From positions 1 through 64,000 of the forward strand of contig CANGFO010000008.1 of the NCBI GenBank assembly GCA_947453195.1: DNA of 64,000 bases, in the 5' to 3' direction. The position numbers and the translations under genes were made by a program. Below are positions 8,312 through 16,854 of this stretch, one piece after another (positions within the stretch are counted from its first letter, which is position 1; every line of letters starts with the position of its first letter). The notes under the pieces were generated by a model. That model was not told the origin of the DNA. It saw nothing but the letters and a program-made list of their open reading frames with translations, and made no database searches. The DNA comes from Flavobacteriaceae bacterium (GTDB taxonomy: Bacteria > Bacteroidota > Bacteroidia > Flavobacteriales > Flavobacteriaceae).

Positions 8312-9331
8312 ATGATATTAGTTACAGGAGGAACTGGTTTAGTTGGAGCGCACTTACTACTTCATTTAATTGAAAATGGAGTCGAAAAAGTTCGTTCTAC
8401 TTATAGAGATGCTAAAAACTTGACCAAAACCAAACAGCTTTTCGAACTCTACAAAAAAGGCGATTTGTATTCTAAAATAGAATGGATTTTAGCAGATATT
8501 TTAGATGTTCCTGCTCTTGAATTAGCTTTTCAAGATGTTGATTATGTATACCACTGCGCCGCATTAATTTCATTTGATCCCGATGATGAAGAGAAATTAA
8601 GAAAAGTAAATATTGAAGGTACAGCCAATATTGTAAACTTTTGTATCAACAAAAAAGTAAGAAAATTATGTCATGTCAGCTCTATAGCTGCCCTTGGTGA
8701 TTTGCTGTCAAGCGAAGGCAAACATCCAATTCAAACTCCTATTAATGAACAAACCGAATGGAATCCTGAAGCAACTCATAGCGATTATGCTATTTCAAAA
8801 TATGGTTCCGAAATGGAAGTGTGGCGTGGACTTCAAGAAGGATTACCCGTTGTTATTGTAAATCCCGGGGTTATCTTAGGTCCTGGCTTTTGGAATCAAG
8901 GAAGTGGGATCCTGTTTCAAACTGTAAAAAAAGGAATTTCATTTTATACCAACGGAAGCACCGGATATGTATCAGTAATTGATGTGGTAACTAGTATGCA
9001 CCGACTTATGCACTCCGATTGCAGTGGAGAAAAATTTATTTTGATCTCTGAAAATTACACCTACAAGGATATTTTAGAAAGTATTGCTGATAAAATGGGT
9101 GTCAAAAAACCAACAATTCATGCAAGTGCAAGTTTATTAAATTTGGCTTGGAGATTGGATTGGATTAAATCAAAAATCGTTCAATCAAAAAGAAAATTGT
9201 CTAAAAACAGCGTGGAGTCTTTGCTAAGTACTACTGTTTATTCTAATGACAAAATAAAAGAAGAGTTGAACTATTCGTTTACAGATATAGAAAATTACTT
9301 AGAAACGATAATTCCGTATTATATCAATTAA
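8312..9331 (+). CDS. NAD-dependent epimerase/dehydratase (extended SDR)
   Basis: 339 residues. An N-terminal Rossmann fold carries VTGGTGLVGAHLL (the extended-SDR TGxxGxxG), a conserved acidic turn DILDVPAL, and CHVSSIAALGD. The catalytic pair is YAISK (YxxxK) near residue 153, followed by NPGVILGPG. This makes it a short-chain dehydrogenase of the epimerase class acting on a sugar nucleotide, sterol or flavonoid-like substrate. The substrate cannot be told from sequence. The C-terminal half is less conserved. It sits between tyrS and the DUF4296 gene and its stop directly abuts the convergent stop at 9332. Confidence 0.88.
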   Translation: MILVTGGTGLVGAHLLLHLIENGVEKVRSTYRDAKNLTKTKQLFELYKKGDLYSKIEWILADILDVPALELAFQDVDYVYHCAALISFDPDDEEKLRKVNIEGTANIVNFCINKKVRKLCHVSSIAALGDLLSSEGKHPIQTPINEQTEWNPEATHSDYAISKYGSEMEVWRGLQEGLPVVIVNPGVILGPGFWNQGSGILFQTVKKGISFYTNGSTGYVSVIDVVTSMHRLMHSDCSGEKFILISENYTYKDILESIADKMGVKKPTIHASASLLNLAWRLDWIKSKIVQSKRKLSKNSVESLLSTTVYSNDKIKEELNYSFTDIENYLETIIPYYIN

Positions 9332-9715
9332 CTATTTCACAACACCATTATCAGGAATTGTCTCTGGAGTATAGAGTACTTTCCCTTTTGTTAGCTTTGC
9401 ATTTTCTTTAGTAAGCCGGTCTTTTACCTCATCATACATTTTTTTATATTCCTTAATGTCCGAAGCATAGTATTGGGTACTTTTTGCAAAAGTTAAACTG
9501 TCTACTTTGTACTTTCTTTTGATAAATTCGGTTGGCCTTGGGTAGTTTTGAACGGAAAAATTTTGCGTTCTAGCGGCTTCCAAAATGGCTAAATCATAAA
9601 TGATATTTTCCATTTTATCTCTTGGAATAAGATTATTTGGTTTAGGAAAAGTCTCATTTTTGCAACTAGTTACTGCAAAAAATAATGCCATTAATATGAA
9701 ACTAATTTTTCTCAT
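9332..9715 (-). CDS. DUF4296 lipoprotein
   Basis: 127 residues. The lipoprotein signal MRKISFILMALFFAVTSC has its lipidation cysteine near 18. The body is short, charged and helical (DKMENIIYDLAILEAARTQ, then KRKYKVDSLTFAKST), the layout of DUF4296. The family is found in Bacteroidota and has no known function. It begins 8 bases after dihydroorotase and is probably the last gene of the mannosyltransferase-dihydroorotase-DUF4296 operon. It would act in the periplasm, anchored to a membrane. Confidence 0.82.
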   Translation of the reverse strand: MRKISFILMALFFAVTSCKNETFPKPNNLIPRDKMENIIYDLAILEAARTQNFSVQNYPRPTEFIKRKYKVDSLTFAKSTQYYASDIKEYKKMYDEVKDRLTKENAKLTKGKVLYTPETIPDNGVVK

Positions 9716-9722
9716 AGGATAA

Positions 9723-11063
9723 TTATCTATTGAAAAGCAATCTTTTTCCTGCCTTTATTTCTTTTACTTTAGCATTTTCATACACCAATTGCCCATTTAC
9801 AAAAGTATGGGATACTCTCGATTTAAAATTAGTCCCCTCAAATGGAGACCATCCACATTGATATAAAATATTTTCTTTGTTCACGCTCCATGGCTTAGAG
9901 GGATCCACTAGAACTAAATCGGCATAAAATCCTTCTTTTATAAACCCTCTTTTTTCAATTTTGAAAATTTTAGCTGGGTTGTGCGCCATTTTCTCAACGA
10001 TTTTCTCAACAGATATTTTCCCTTGATGAAATGCTTCAAACATGGCAACAACGGCATGCTGAACTAATGGTCCACCTGATGGAGCGGCACTGTACTTTTG
10101 AGATTTCTCTTCTAATGTATGTGGTGCATGGTCGGTCGCAATAACATCAATGGTATCGTTAAGCAATGCCTTCCATAATGCTTCTCTGTCATTAGCTGTT
10201 TTCACCGCTGGATTCCATTTAATGAAATTTCCTTTTGTGGCATAATCATCGTTAGTAAACCAAAGGTGATGGATACATACTTCGGCTGTAATTTGCTTTT
10301 CTTCCAATGGAATTTTATTTGAAAACAACTCCATTTCTTTAGCTGTTGAAAGGTGAAAAACATGTAATCGTGCTCCCGTTTTTTTAGCAAGTGCAATCGC
10401 TTTAGATGAAGACAAATAACACGCTTCCTCGCTTCGAATTAAATGATGGGCCGTTACCGGGATGTTATCGCCAAACTCTTCTTTAAACTTTTCTAAATTT
10501 GCTTTTATAGTTCCTTCATCTTCACAATGTACCGCTATTAGCATTTTGGTACTTGAAAATATTTTTTCTAAAGTTGCTTCATTATCTACCAACATATTTC
10601 CTGTAGAAGAACCTAAAAATAATTTAATTCCAGCAACATTAGTTGGATTGGTCTTTAAAACTTCTTCTAGATTGTCATTAGTACCACCCATCATAAATGA
10701 ATAATTGGCATACGAATTTTGAGAAGCAATCTCATATTTTTGTTCAAGCAATTCTTGTGTAACCGCATTCGGAAGCGTATTGGGTTGTTCAATAAATGAA
10801 GTAATTCCACCGGCAACTGCTGCTCTACTTTCGGATGCAATTGTACCTTTATGGGTAAGACCTGGCTCACGAAAATGCACTTGATCATCAATGGCTCCTG
10901 GAATTAAATAATTACCTTCGGCATCAATCACCTTGCAATCGGAACTTTTATGGCTTATACTTGGTGCAATTTCTTTAATAAATTCGCCTTCAATTAACAC
11001 ATCGCCTTCAACAATTATCCCTTCGTTTACAATCTTAGCATTCTTTATTAATACGGTATTCAT
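9723..11063 (-). CDS. pyrC: Dihydroorotase
   Basis: 446-residue amidohydrolase that closes N-carbamoyl-aspartate to dihydroorotate in pyrimidine synthesis. Visible signatures are VHFREPGLTHKG near 62, GGITSFIEQPNT near 88, the candidate carbamylated-lysine segment GIKLFLGSSTGNM, the metal-binding histidine in AVHCEDEG, TAHHLIRSEEA, and the catalytic ATDHAPH near 305. In the usual HxH metal motif the first histidine is glutamine here (DDQVHFREPG). I recall the same change in other Bacteroidota dihydroorotases, so it is probably a lineage trait and not damage. An allantoinase or hydantoinase relative is possible, but REPG favours dihydroorotase. It is the second gene of an operon, 48 bases after the glycosyltransferase. 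Confidence 0.9.
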   Translation of the reverse strand: MNTVLIKNAKIVNEGIIVEGDVLIEGEFIKEIAPSISHKSSDCKVIDAEGNYLIPGAIDDQVHFREPGLTHKGTIASESRAAVAGGITSFIEQPNTLPNAVTQELLEQKYEIASQNSYANYSFMMGGTNDNLEEVLKTNPTNVAGIKLFLGSSTGNMLVDNEATLEKIFSSTKMLIAVHCEDEGTIKANLEKFKEEFGDNIPVTAHHLIRSEEACYLSSSKAIALAKKTGARLHVFHLSTAKEMELFSNKIPLEEKQITAEVCIHHLWFTNDDYATKGNFIKWNPAVKTANDREALWKALLNDTIDVIATDHAPHTLEEKSQKYSAAPSGGPLVQHAVVAMFEAFHQGKISVEKIVEKMAHNPAKIFKIEKRGFIKEGFYADLVLVDPSKPWSVNKENILYQCGWSPFEGTNFKSRVSHTFVNGQLVYENAKVKEIKAGKRLLFNR

Positions 11064-11111
11064 GATTTTATTATTCTATCAAAATGCAAAAAAAACATTT
11101 CAACTATTAAT

Positions 11112-11837
11112 TTATAAATTATGGAACATTTTTTTTAGGCGTAAAGCCAAAACTCCAAAAATGGCTTCTTTAATAATAGAACCACTCATTTTAGACTGCC
11201 CTTTAGTTCGATCAGTAAATATTACCGGCACTTCTTGAATATTACATTTATTAGAAAATGCACGGTATTTCATTTCAATTTGAAAGGCATACCCAATAAA
11301 TTTTATCTTGTCTAAATTTATAGATTCCAATACAGATCGGTTATAACAAATAAAACCTGCAGTGGCATCCATAATTTTCATTCCGGTGATGGCACGAACA
11401 TAAACCGAAGCAAAATAAGACAAAAGCACTCTGCTTAATGGCCAATTCACAACATTAACTCCTGTTACATATCGGGAACCAATGGCCAGATCTGCTCCAC
11501 CAAAATGACAGGCGTCATACAATCGTTCTAAATCATGAGGATTATGAGAAAAATCGGCATCCATTTCAAAAACATATTCATAATTATGAGCTAAAGCCCA
11601 TTTAAATCCATGCACATAGGCCGTTCCTAATCCTGCTTTTTTGGTTCGTTGTTCTAAAAATAAACAATCAGCAAATACAGCTTGAAGTTCTCTAACTTTA
11701 TCTGCAGTTTTATCGGGTGAATTATCATCTACAATAAGAATATGAAACGGTTTATGCAAAGAAAATACAGCACGAATAATGCTTTCGATATTTTCAATTT
11801 CGTTATAAGTTGGAATAATTACAAGTCCGCAATTCAT
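11112..11837 (-). CDS. Polyprenol monophosphomannose synthase (GT2)
   Basis: 241-residue family-2 glycosyltransferase of the dolichol-phosphate mannosyltransferase type. It has PTYNEIENIE near 10, VDDNSPDKTAD near 35, LGTAYVHGF and the metal-binding MDADFSHNP near 93. It also has IGSRYVTG and a C-terminal DRTKGQSKMS (the typical RxxGxSK element). It moves mannose (or another hexose) from GDP to a polyprenyl phosphate, supplying lipid-linked sugar for envelope glycosylation. The C-terminal membrane helices present in longer relatives are absent. It is the first gene of an operon with dihydroorotase and DUF4296, with a -7 box at 11858-11865. Confidence 0.9.
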   Translation of the reverse strand: MNCGLVIIPTYNEIENIESIIRAVFSLHKPFHILIVDDNSPDKTADKVRELQAVFADCLFLEQRTKKAGLGTAYVHGFKWALAHNYEYVFEMDADFSHNPHDLERLYDACHFGGADLAIGSRYVTGVNVVNWPLSRVLLSYFASVYVRAITGMKIMDATAGFICYNRSVLESINLDKIKFIGYAFQIEMKYRAFSNKCNIQEVPVIFTDRTKGQSKMSGSIIKEAIFGVLALRLKKMFHNL

Positions 11838-11857
11838 ATTTAGATAAATAATTTCTG

Positions 11858-11865
11858 CAAAAATA
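11858..11865 (-). promoter_or_regulatory. Putative -7 box for the mannosyltransferase operon
   Basis: TATTTTTG on the minus strand, 20 bases ahead of the ATG at 11837. Confidence 0.55.
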
Positions 11866-11926
11866 CTGATTTTATATCATCCGAATCTTAATAAAATTAT
11901 AATAGTATGGAACAAATAAAATTTAG

Positions 11927-11934
11927 TAATTTTG
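11927..11934 (+). promoter_or_regulatory. Putative -7 box for DUF4271-hemD (decides the start)
   Basis: TAATTTTG. Its last three bases form an in-frame TTG at 11932, which is therefore a false start. The next in-frame ATG, at 11941, lies 6 bases downstream of the box. Confidence 0.6.
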
Positions 11935-11940
11935 CCAGCA

Positions 11941-12606
11941 ATGATAGCGCTAGAATTACATCCAAGAATCATAGAAAATAAAGACTGGGCCACACTAGTA
12001 TTTTTATTTGCGTTAGCATTTGTTGTAATTGCAAAAGGCGCATTTGAAAGTCGGTTTAACGACTTTGTTCGCTTAATTGTATCCGACAAATACACCAAAA
12101 TATACCGAGAAAGCTCTCACTTAATGAGTGGTTTTAATGTATTGCTCGTTGCTGTTAATTTAATTTCGTTTTCCTTTTTTATACAACTGGTGTTTTATCA
12201 TTTGGGTTATGGAGAAAGAACAGACTGGATTTTATTTGTTAGAATATTCACATTGCTAGCAGTATTTATATTTTCTAAATTTTTAATTGAAAAAATAATA
12301 GCCACTATATTTGGAATAGAAGAAGTTATAGAACAATTTAGTTTACAAAAAGTAACCTTTAGAACCTATATGGGATTACTTTTACTTCCTGTATCTTTTA
12401 TACTTTTTTATAGTGATTACATTACAAATTTTATAATATACTTAATTATAATTATCTTATTAACAATAAATTTGCTTACTTATTTCATTTCGCTAAAAAT
12501 TTATCAAAATTTCATATTTAGCAAGTTCTTTTATTTTATTTTGTATCTTTGCGCTCTTGAAATAGCTCCGTATTATTTCATATATTATTTGATTACAAAA
12601 AATTAG
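11941..12606 (+). CDS. DUF4271 membrane protein
   Basis: 221 residues from the ATG at 11941. It is an integral membrane protein with about six hydrophobic segments, the first near 20-40 (TLVFLFALAFVVIAKGAF). A soluble loop carries SRFNDFVRLIVSDKY, and the last segments are very hydrophobic. This matches the Bacteroidota family DUF4271, whose function is unknown. It is followed after 8 bases by hemD, an arrangement I recall as common in the phylum, so a link to heme or siroheme synthesis is possible but unproven. Confidence 0.8.
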   Translation: MIALELHPRIIENKDWATLVFLFALAFVVIAKGAFESRFNDFVRLIVSDKYTKIYRESSHLMSGFNVLLVAVNLISFSFFIQLVFYHLGYGERTDWILFVRIFTLLAVFIFSKFLIEKIIATIFGIEEVIEQFSLQKVTFRTYMGLLLLPVSFILFYSDYITNFIIYLIIIILLTINLLTYFISLKIYQNFIFSKFFYFILYLCALEIAPYYFIYYLITKN

Positions 12607-12614
12607 AGCAGCAC

Positions 12615-13373
12615 ATGTCCAACTTGAAAGTAAGAACGATTTTGGTTTCCCAACCAGAACCTAAAGTAGAGAATTCCCCTTATTTTGATTTACAACAAAA
12701 ACATAAGGTAAAAATTGACTTCCGCTCTTTTATTCATGTAGAAGGTGTTAGTGCAAAAGATGTAAGAGCTCAAAAAATTGACCTTAACAATTTCACTGCA
12801 ATCATTTTAACGAGTAAGAATGCGGTTGACCATTTCTTTAAAGTGGCAGAGGAAATGCGCTATAAAGTACCTGAAGATTTACGCTATTTTTGTCAATCGG
12901 AAGCTATAGCCTATTATTTACAAAAATATGTGGTATATCGTAAACGTAAAATCTATGTAGGTCAAAAGGATTTTGCCGATATGGCTCCTTTATTTAAGAA
13001 ATACAAAGATGAGAAATATTTATTGCCCGCATCCGATCAACTAAATGCCGATGCGCCAATCACTTTAAATAATTTAAAAATAAATTGGACTCAAGCTGTT
13101 TTTTATAAAACGGTCATGAGTGATTTGTCTGATTTAGCTAATGTTTACTATGATGTGTTGGCATTTTTTAGCCCAACAGGGATTAAATCATTATTTAAAA
13201 ACTTCCCAGATTTCAAACAAAACAATACGCGAATTGCCGTTTTTGGAAGCACTACTCAAAAAGAAGCTTTAGAGCATGGATTACGAATTGATATTTTGGC
13301 TCCAACTCCAGAAACACCATCAATGACAATGGCTTTAGAGCGCTATATTGCCGAAGTAAACAAAGGAAAATAA
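12615..13373 (+). CDS. hemD: Uroporphyrinogen-III synthase
   Basis: 252 residues. HemD cyclises and inverts ring D of hydroxymethylbilane to uroporphyrinogen III. The family is poorly conserved. Visible family traits are ILVSQPEP at the start, LNNFTAIILTSKNAVDHFF near 55 (the usual TSxNAV), a central YLLPASDQLNADAP, AVFYKTVM, then VLAFFSPTGIKSLF (the conserved F-SPSG-type motif) and IAVFGSTTQKEALEHGL. The two-lobe layout and length fit. It is co-transcribed with DUF4271 and followed by a strong terminator. Confidence 0.87.
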   Translation: MSNLKVRTILVSQPEPKVENSPYFDLQQKHKVKIDFRSFIHVEGVSAKDVRAQKIDLNNFTAIILTSKNAVDHFFKVAEEMRYKVPEDLRYFCQSEAIAYYLQKYVVYRKRKIYVGQKDFADMAPLFKKYKDEKYLLPASDQLNADAPITLNNLKINWTQAVFYKTVMSDLSDLANVYYDVLAFFSPTGIKSLFKNFPDFKQNNTRIAVFGSTTQKEALEHGLRIDILAPTPETPSMTMALERYIAEVNKGK

Positions 13374-13393
13374 TTCAACTTTTGAATATTATA

Positions 13394-13426
13394 GAAAAAG
13401 TCCAACACTTAGTGTTGGACTTTTTC
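13394..13426. terminator. Bidirectional terminator between hemD and pckA
   Basis: 15-bp perfect stem (GAAAAAGTCCAACAC and its complement) with a TTA loop, lying between convergent stops. Confidence 0.88.
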
Positions 13427-13454
13427 TTTTGGTTAAGTATAGTTTGTTTGGGTA

Positions 13455-15080
13455 TTATAATTGAGGTCCAGCCTTAACTAGGTTTTGACCTTCTTGATTA
13501 TCGGTATATTGTACGAAATTTTTAATGAACCTATCGGCTAAATCTTCTGCTTTAACACTCCATTCGTTTACATCAGCATAGGTATCTCTTGGGTCTAAGA
13601 TAGCTGAATTTACATCATGTAATGCAGTTGGAACTTCAAAATTAAAAACCGGAATTGTTTTGGTATCTGCTTTTTCAATTGAACCGTCTAAAATAGCATC
13701 AATAATTGCTCTGGTGTCTTTTATTGAAATACGTTTTCCAGTACCATTCCATCCGGTGTTTACCATATAGGCTGTTGCATGATGCTGCTCCATTTTTTTT
13801 ACTAATTCTTGCCCGTATTGCGTAGGATGTAAAGAAAGGAATGCTTTTCCAAAACAAGCTGAAAAAGTAGGCTCTGGCTGCGTTACACCTCTTTCAGTAC
13901 CAGCTAATTTTGCTGTAAACCCTGAAAGGAAATAATATTTAGTTTGCTCTGGAGTTAATTTTGAAACGGGTGGCATAACTCCGAAAGCATCTGCAGTTAA
14001 AAAAATCACTTTTGTTGCATGACCTGCTTTTGAAACCGGTTTTACAATGTTATGAATATGATTAATTGGATACGATACGCGGGTGTTTTGGGTAACCGAT
14101 CCGTCTTTAAAATCAATTTTTCCGTCAGCATCTACTGTAACATTTTCTAATAAAGCATCTCTCTTTATGGCTCCATAGATATCGGGTTCGTTTTCTTTAC
14201 TTAAATCGATGGTTTTAGCATAACAGCCTCCTTCAAAATTAAATACCCCATCATCATCCCAACCGTGTTCATCATCGCCAATTAATTCTCTTTTTGGATC
14301 TGTAGAAAGAGTAGTTTTACCCGTTCCTGATAATCCAAAGAAAACTGCTACATCACCATCTGATCCTTTATTTGCAGAACAATGCATTGACGCCATTCCG
14401 TTAAGTGGTAAATAGTAATTCATCATAGAGAACAACCCTTTTTTCATTTCGCCTCCATACCAAGTACCACCTATTAATTGTACTTTTTCGGTAAGATTAA
14501 ATGCCACATACACTTCTGAGTTTAAGCCGTGTGATTTATAGTCTTTAAAGCTGGTTTTGGATCCATTCAATACCACAAAATCTGGCTCGCCAAAGTTTTC
14601 TAACTCTGCATCAGTTGGGCGAATGAACATGTTTTTTACGAAATGGGCTTGCCAAGCCACTTCCATAACAAAACGAACTTTCAATCGGCTGTTTTCATTG
14701 GCTCCACAAAAAGCATCTACAACAAACAATCTCTTATTTGAAAGTTGATTTGCAGTAGTTTCTTTTAAAGCATTCCAAGTTGTTTGTGAAATGGGTTTGT
14801 TATCGTTAACCGCTTTATCTGAATTCCACCAAACCGTATTTTCAGTAACACTATCTTTTACAATGTACTTGTCTTTTGGAGAACGGCCTGTAAACTCCCC
14901 TGTCATTACATTAACAGCACCAAGTTCTGTTAATTGTCCTTTTTCATACCCTGATAAATTAGGGTTTAACTCTTCATTATATAAAAATTCAAAGGAAGGA
15001 TTATAGATTATTTCTTTAGGATTTTGAATCCCATATTTTTCTAACGAAATCGATTTCGTAATTAAGGCAGAGTTGTCCAT
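13455..15080 (-). CDS. pckA: Phosphoenolpyruvate carboxykinase (ATP)
   Basis: 541 residues, the normal length. The enzyme converts oxaloacetate and ATP to PEP and CO2 and opens gluconeogenesis. Visible signatures are TGRSPKDKY (substrate arginine) near 65, [15 protein letters not shown], the kinase-1a loop [11 protein letters not shown] near 250, the metal site [17 protein letters not shown], and [10 protein letters not shown]. The leader carries a -7 box at 15115-15122 and a perfect 20-bp palindrome at 15133-15152 in the -33 region. Both fit catabolite- or growth-state-dependent control. It is transcribed away from DUF423, with an 80-base gap. Confidence 0.97.
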   Translation of the reverse strand: MDNSALITKSISLEKYGIQNPKEIIYNPSFEFLYNEELNPNLSGYEKGQLTELGAVNVMTGEFTGRSPKDKYIVKDSVTENTVWWNSDKAVNDNKPISQTTWNALKETTANQLSNKRLFVVDAFCGANENSRLKVRFVMEVAWQAHFVKNMFIRPTDAELENFGEPDFVVLNGSKTSFKDYKSHGLNSEVYVAFNLTEKVQLIGGTWYGGEMKKGLFSMMNYYLPLNGMASMHCSANKGSDGDVAVFFGLSGTGKTTLSTDPKRELIGDDEHGWDDDGVFNFEGGCYAKTIDLSKENEPDIYGAIKRDALLENVTVDADGKIDFKDGSVTQNTRVSYPINHIHNIVKPVSKAGHATKVIFLTADAFGVMPPVSKLTPEQTKYYFLSGFTAKLAGTERGVTQPEPTFSACFGKAFLSLHPTQYGQELVKKMEQHHATAYMVNTGWNGTGKRISIKDTRAIIDAILDGSIEKADTKTIPVFNFEVPTALHDVNSAILDPRDTYADVNEWSVKAEDLADRFIKNFVQYTDNQEGQNLVKAGPQL

Positions 15081-15114
15081 AAAAAAGGTTGTGTTGCAAT
15101 TAGTAATTATTCTG

Positions 15115-15122
15115 CAAAGGTA
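15115..15122 (-). promoter_or_regulatory. Putative -7 box for pckA
   Basis: TACCTTTG on the minus strand, 34 bases ahead of the ATG at 15080. Confidence 0.6.
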
Positions 15123-15132
15123 AAATAAATTT

Positions 15133-15152
15133 CAACTATATCGATATAGTTG
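15133..15152. promoter_or_regulatory. Perfect 20-bp palindrome, candidate operator of pckA
   Basis: Half-sites CAACTATATC and GATATAGTTG form a gapless perfect palindrome. Its edge is 10 bases upstream of the -7 box, so it covers the -33 region where a dimeric regulator could block or recruit polymerase. It also lies 8 bases past the DUF423 stop, but no T-run follows it in that direction, so a terminator role is less likely. The regulator is unknown. Confidence 0.55.
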
Positions 15153-15160
15153 CATGTTAA

Positions 15161-15547
15161 TTATGCCTTTTTCTTTAAAAAATTCCACATTAAAACTCCC
15201 CAAGAACTAATTAAGAGTAGGCCTCCAATAGGCGTAACAAAACCTATTACCTTGAAATTTAATGTATTCAAACTATCGGTAGCCAATAAATAAATAGAAC
15301 CAGAAAAAAAGATAATTCCGGTTGTAGTTAGATTCAAAATTATTTTTTTGATTTTATCTGCCAATTGCGAATTCAATCCTACAAACAATAAAAACAAAGC
15401 ATGATACATTTGAAATTTTACTCCGGTTTCAAAAGTTGCTAATTGATCAATAGTAAGTACCTTTTTAAGCGCATGTGCGCCAAAAGCACCTAATATTATA
15501 GCAGTCATTCCAAAAAAGGCAGCGGTAGCCGTAATTTTATTATTCAT
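15161..15547 (-). CDS. DUF423 membrane protein
   Basis: 128 residues with four hydrophobic helices. The signatures are GMTAIILGAFGAHALKK near 14-30, FQMYHALFLLFVG near 45 and the C-terminal FVTPIGGLLLISSWG. These define the DUF423 (YgdD-like) family of small inner-membrane proteins of unknown function. It is preceded by a -7 box at 15573-15580 and followed by pckA on the same strand. No partner is evident. Confidence 0.88.
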   Translation of the reverse strand: MNNKITATAAFFGMTAIILGAFGAHALKKVLTIDQLATFETGVKFQMYHALFLLFVGLNSQLADKIKKIILNLTTTGIIFFSGSIYLLATDSLNTLNFKVIGFVTPIGGLLLISSWGVLMWNFLKKKA

Positions 15548-15572
15548 TTTTTAAGTTAATTATAATTTTTAT

Positions 15573-15580
15573 CAAATTTA
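15573..15580 (-). promoter_or_regulatory. Putative -7 box for DUF423
   Basis: TAAATTTG on the minus strand, 25 bases ahead of the ATG at 15547. Confidence 0.5.
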
Positions 15581-15640
15581 CGAGTTATCCTTTAATTAAT
15601 AAAGGACATTTATTTTTCTTTATAAAAATGATAATTAATT

Positions 15641-15648
15641 TATATTTG
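15641..15648 (+). promoter_or_regulatory. Putative -7 box for the DUF3108 gene
   Basis: TATATTTG, 16 bases ahead of the ATG at 15665. An in-frame TTG at 15659 is nearer but gives a poorer signal peptide start. Confidence 0.55.
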
Positions 15649-15664
15649 TGTAAATTTATTGAAT

Positions 15665-16426
15665 ATGAAAAAAGCACTATTTCTAATCGGAACCTTTGTG
15701 GTGTTCTGTTCCTTTACTACTGATACTTCTATTCAAATTCCTTCTGGTGAAAATTTAGTTTATGCTGGATCCTATAACATGAGCGGCTTAATGACTCAGT
15801 TGGCTCAAGTTACGCTTTCTACCGAAATGGTGAATACTTCTAATAAGACTTATTTGCACTTAAACTGCGAATTGGCTACTTTTTCTAAATGGGATAAATT
15901 TTTCAAAATAAGAGATACGTATGAAGCATATGTCAACCCAACAACTTTAAAACCTAGCTTGTACAAGCGAAATATTGAAGAAGGTGGATGGACAAAAAAA
16001 GAAAAATATGTTTTTAAAGGAAATTCGATAACCAGTACAGCAAAAAGAAAAAACTGTGAAGAAACCACAAAAACATTTACAATTGGAGGGTCAACACAAG
16101 ATGTAGTTTCGCTAATGTATAGAATTAGAACTTTAGATTTTAATAAAATGAAAACAGGGCAATCGCAATCTTTTGTTATTGTTTTTGACGAAACGCAAAT
16201 ACCGGTAACCATAAAATTATTAGGAACTGAAAGTGTTTCGGCAGGAAATTTAGGTTCGAAAAATTGTTATAAATTATCTATTGGCGCGAAAACAGATGTG
16301 CTAAAAGGGAAAGATAAAAACTTAATTTACTTAACTGCAGATTCAAAGAAAATACCGGTATTAATGAAATTTAGCATCCCTGTAGGAACTGGCCAATTAG
16401 CTTTAACCTCTGCAACTGGAATTTAA
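15665..16426 (+). CDS. DUF3108 periplasmic protein
   Basis: 253 residues from the ATG at 15665. The signal peptide MKKALFLIGTFVVFCSF is followed by a beta-rich body: GENLVYAGSYNMSGLMTQLAQVTLS, a RDTYEAYVNPTTLKPSLYKRNIEEG stretch, then DVVSLMYRIRTLDF and a YLTADSKKIPVLMKFSIPVGTGQLAL ending. These are the marks of DUF3108, a periplasmic or outer-membrane-associated family of unknown function. It is followed after 2 bases by a small membrane protein gene, probably in the same transcript. Confidence 0.86.
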   Translation: MKKALFLIGTFVVFCSFTTDTSIQIPSGENLVYAGSYNMSGLMTQLAQVTLSTEMVNTSNKTYLHLNCELATFSKWDKFFKIRDTYEAYVNPTTLKPSLYKRNIEEGGWTKKEKYVFKGNSITSTAKRKNCEETTKTFTIGGSTQDVVSLMYRIRTLDFNKMKTGQSQSFVIVFDETQIPVTIKLLGTESVSAGNLGSKNCYKLSIGAKTDVLKGKDKNLIYLTADSKKIPVLMKFSIPVGTGQLALTSATGI

Positions 16427-16428
16427 TT

Positions 16429-16743
16429 ATGAGAAAAACATTAGTAATTATAGCGGTAATATTAACCCTAATCAGTGTACTATTTTCGGTTTTACCTTTA
16501 GACACTTTAGCGCTTGCTCCCATTGGTTTTGCATTACTATTTATTTTCTTGGCATTTAAAAAATCTGATGCAAAACAAAGAAAATTCACCAAAATACTTT
16601 TCATTATTTCTTATATCTGCGCCTTAGTTGTATTAGGTAAAACTTTTTTAATTAAGGACAAAGTCGCTGTAGACACTAAATTTGAACAACAAAAAGTTGA
16701 AGCAAAAAAAGAAGACCTAAAAGATTTAGAAGGCTTAGAATAG
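16429..16743 (+). CDS. Small membrane protein, unknown family
   Basis: 104 residues with three hydrophobic stretches (about 3-24, 28-44 and 58-75) and a highly charged C-terminal tail rich in Lys and Glu (KFEQQKVEAKKEDLKDLEG). I do not recognise the family. It starts 2 bases after the DUF3108 stop, so the two are almost certainly co-transcribed and perhaps translationally coupled. The tail is likely cytoplasmic or periplasmic and may bind a partner, which is inference only. Confidence 0.72.
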   Translation: MRKTLVIIAVILTLISVLFSVLPLDTLALAPIGFALLFIFLAFKKSDAKQRKFTKILFIISYICALVVLGKTFLIKDKVAVDTKFEQQKVEAKKEDLKDLEGLE

Positions 16744-16772
16744 TTTCTACTTCAATTCACTTTTCACGTTTG

Positions 16773-16807
16773 AGGGTACATTTTTTGTTTTTGGCAAAAA
16801 AGACCCT
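16773..16807 (+). other. Stem-loop downstream of the DUF3108 pair
   Basis: AGGGT and ACCCT enclose complementary TTTTTTG and CAAAAAA runs. It could form an imperfect hairpin that ends the upstream transcript or protects its 3' end. It lacks a terminal T-run, so it is not a classical terminator. Confidence 0.35.
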
Positions 16808-16825
16808 AAAATCGTTACAAATTTT

Positions 16826-16833
16826 TAAATTTG
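16826..16833 (+). promoter_or_regulatory. Putative -7 box for the saccharopine-dehydrogenase-like gene
   Basis: TAAATTTG. Its last bases create an in-frame TTG at 16831 that is not a start. The ATG at 16855 is 21 bases downstream. Confidence 0.6.
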
Positions 16834-16854
16834 TATTCCATACACAAACAAATT

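Noticed and set aside
16773..16807. Classical terminator after the DUF3108 pair
   Set aside because: The stem is imperfect and no T-run follows. It is listed only as a stem-loop.
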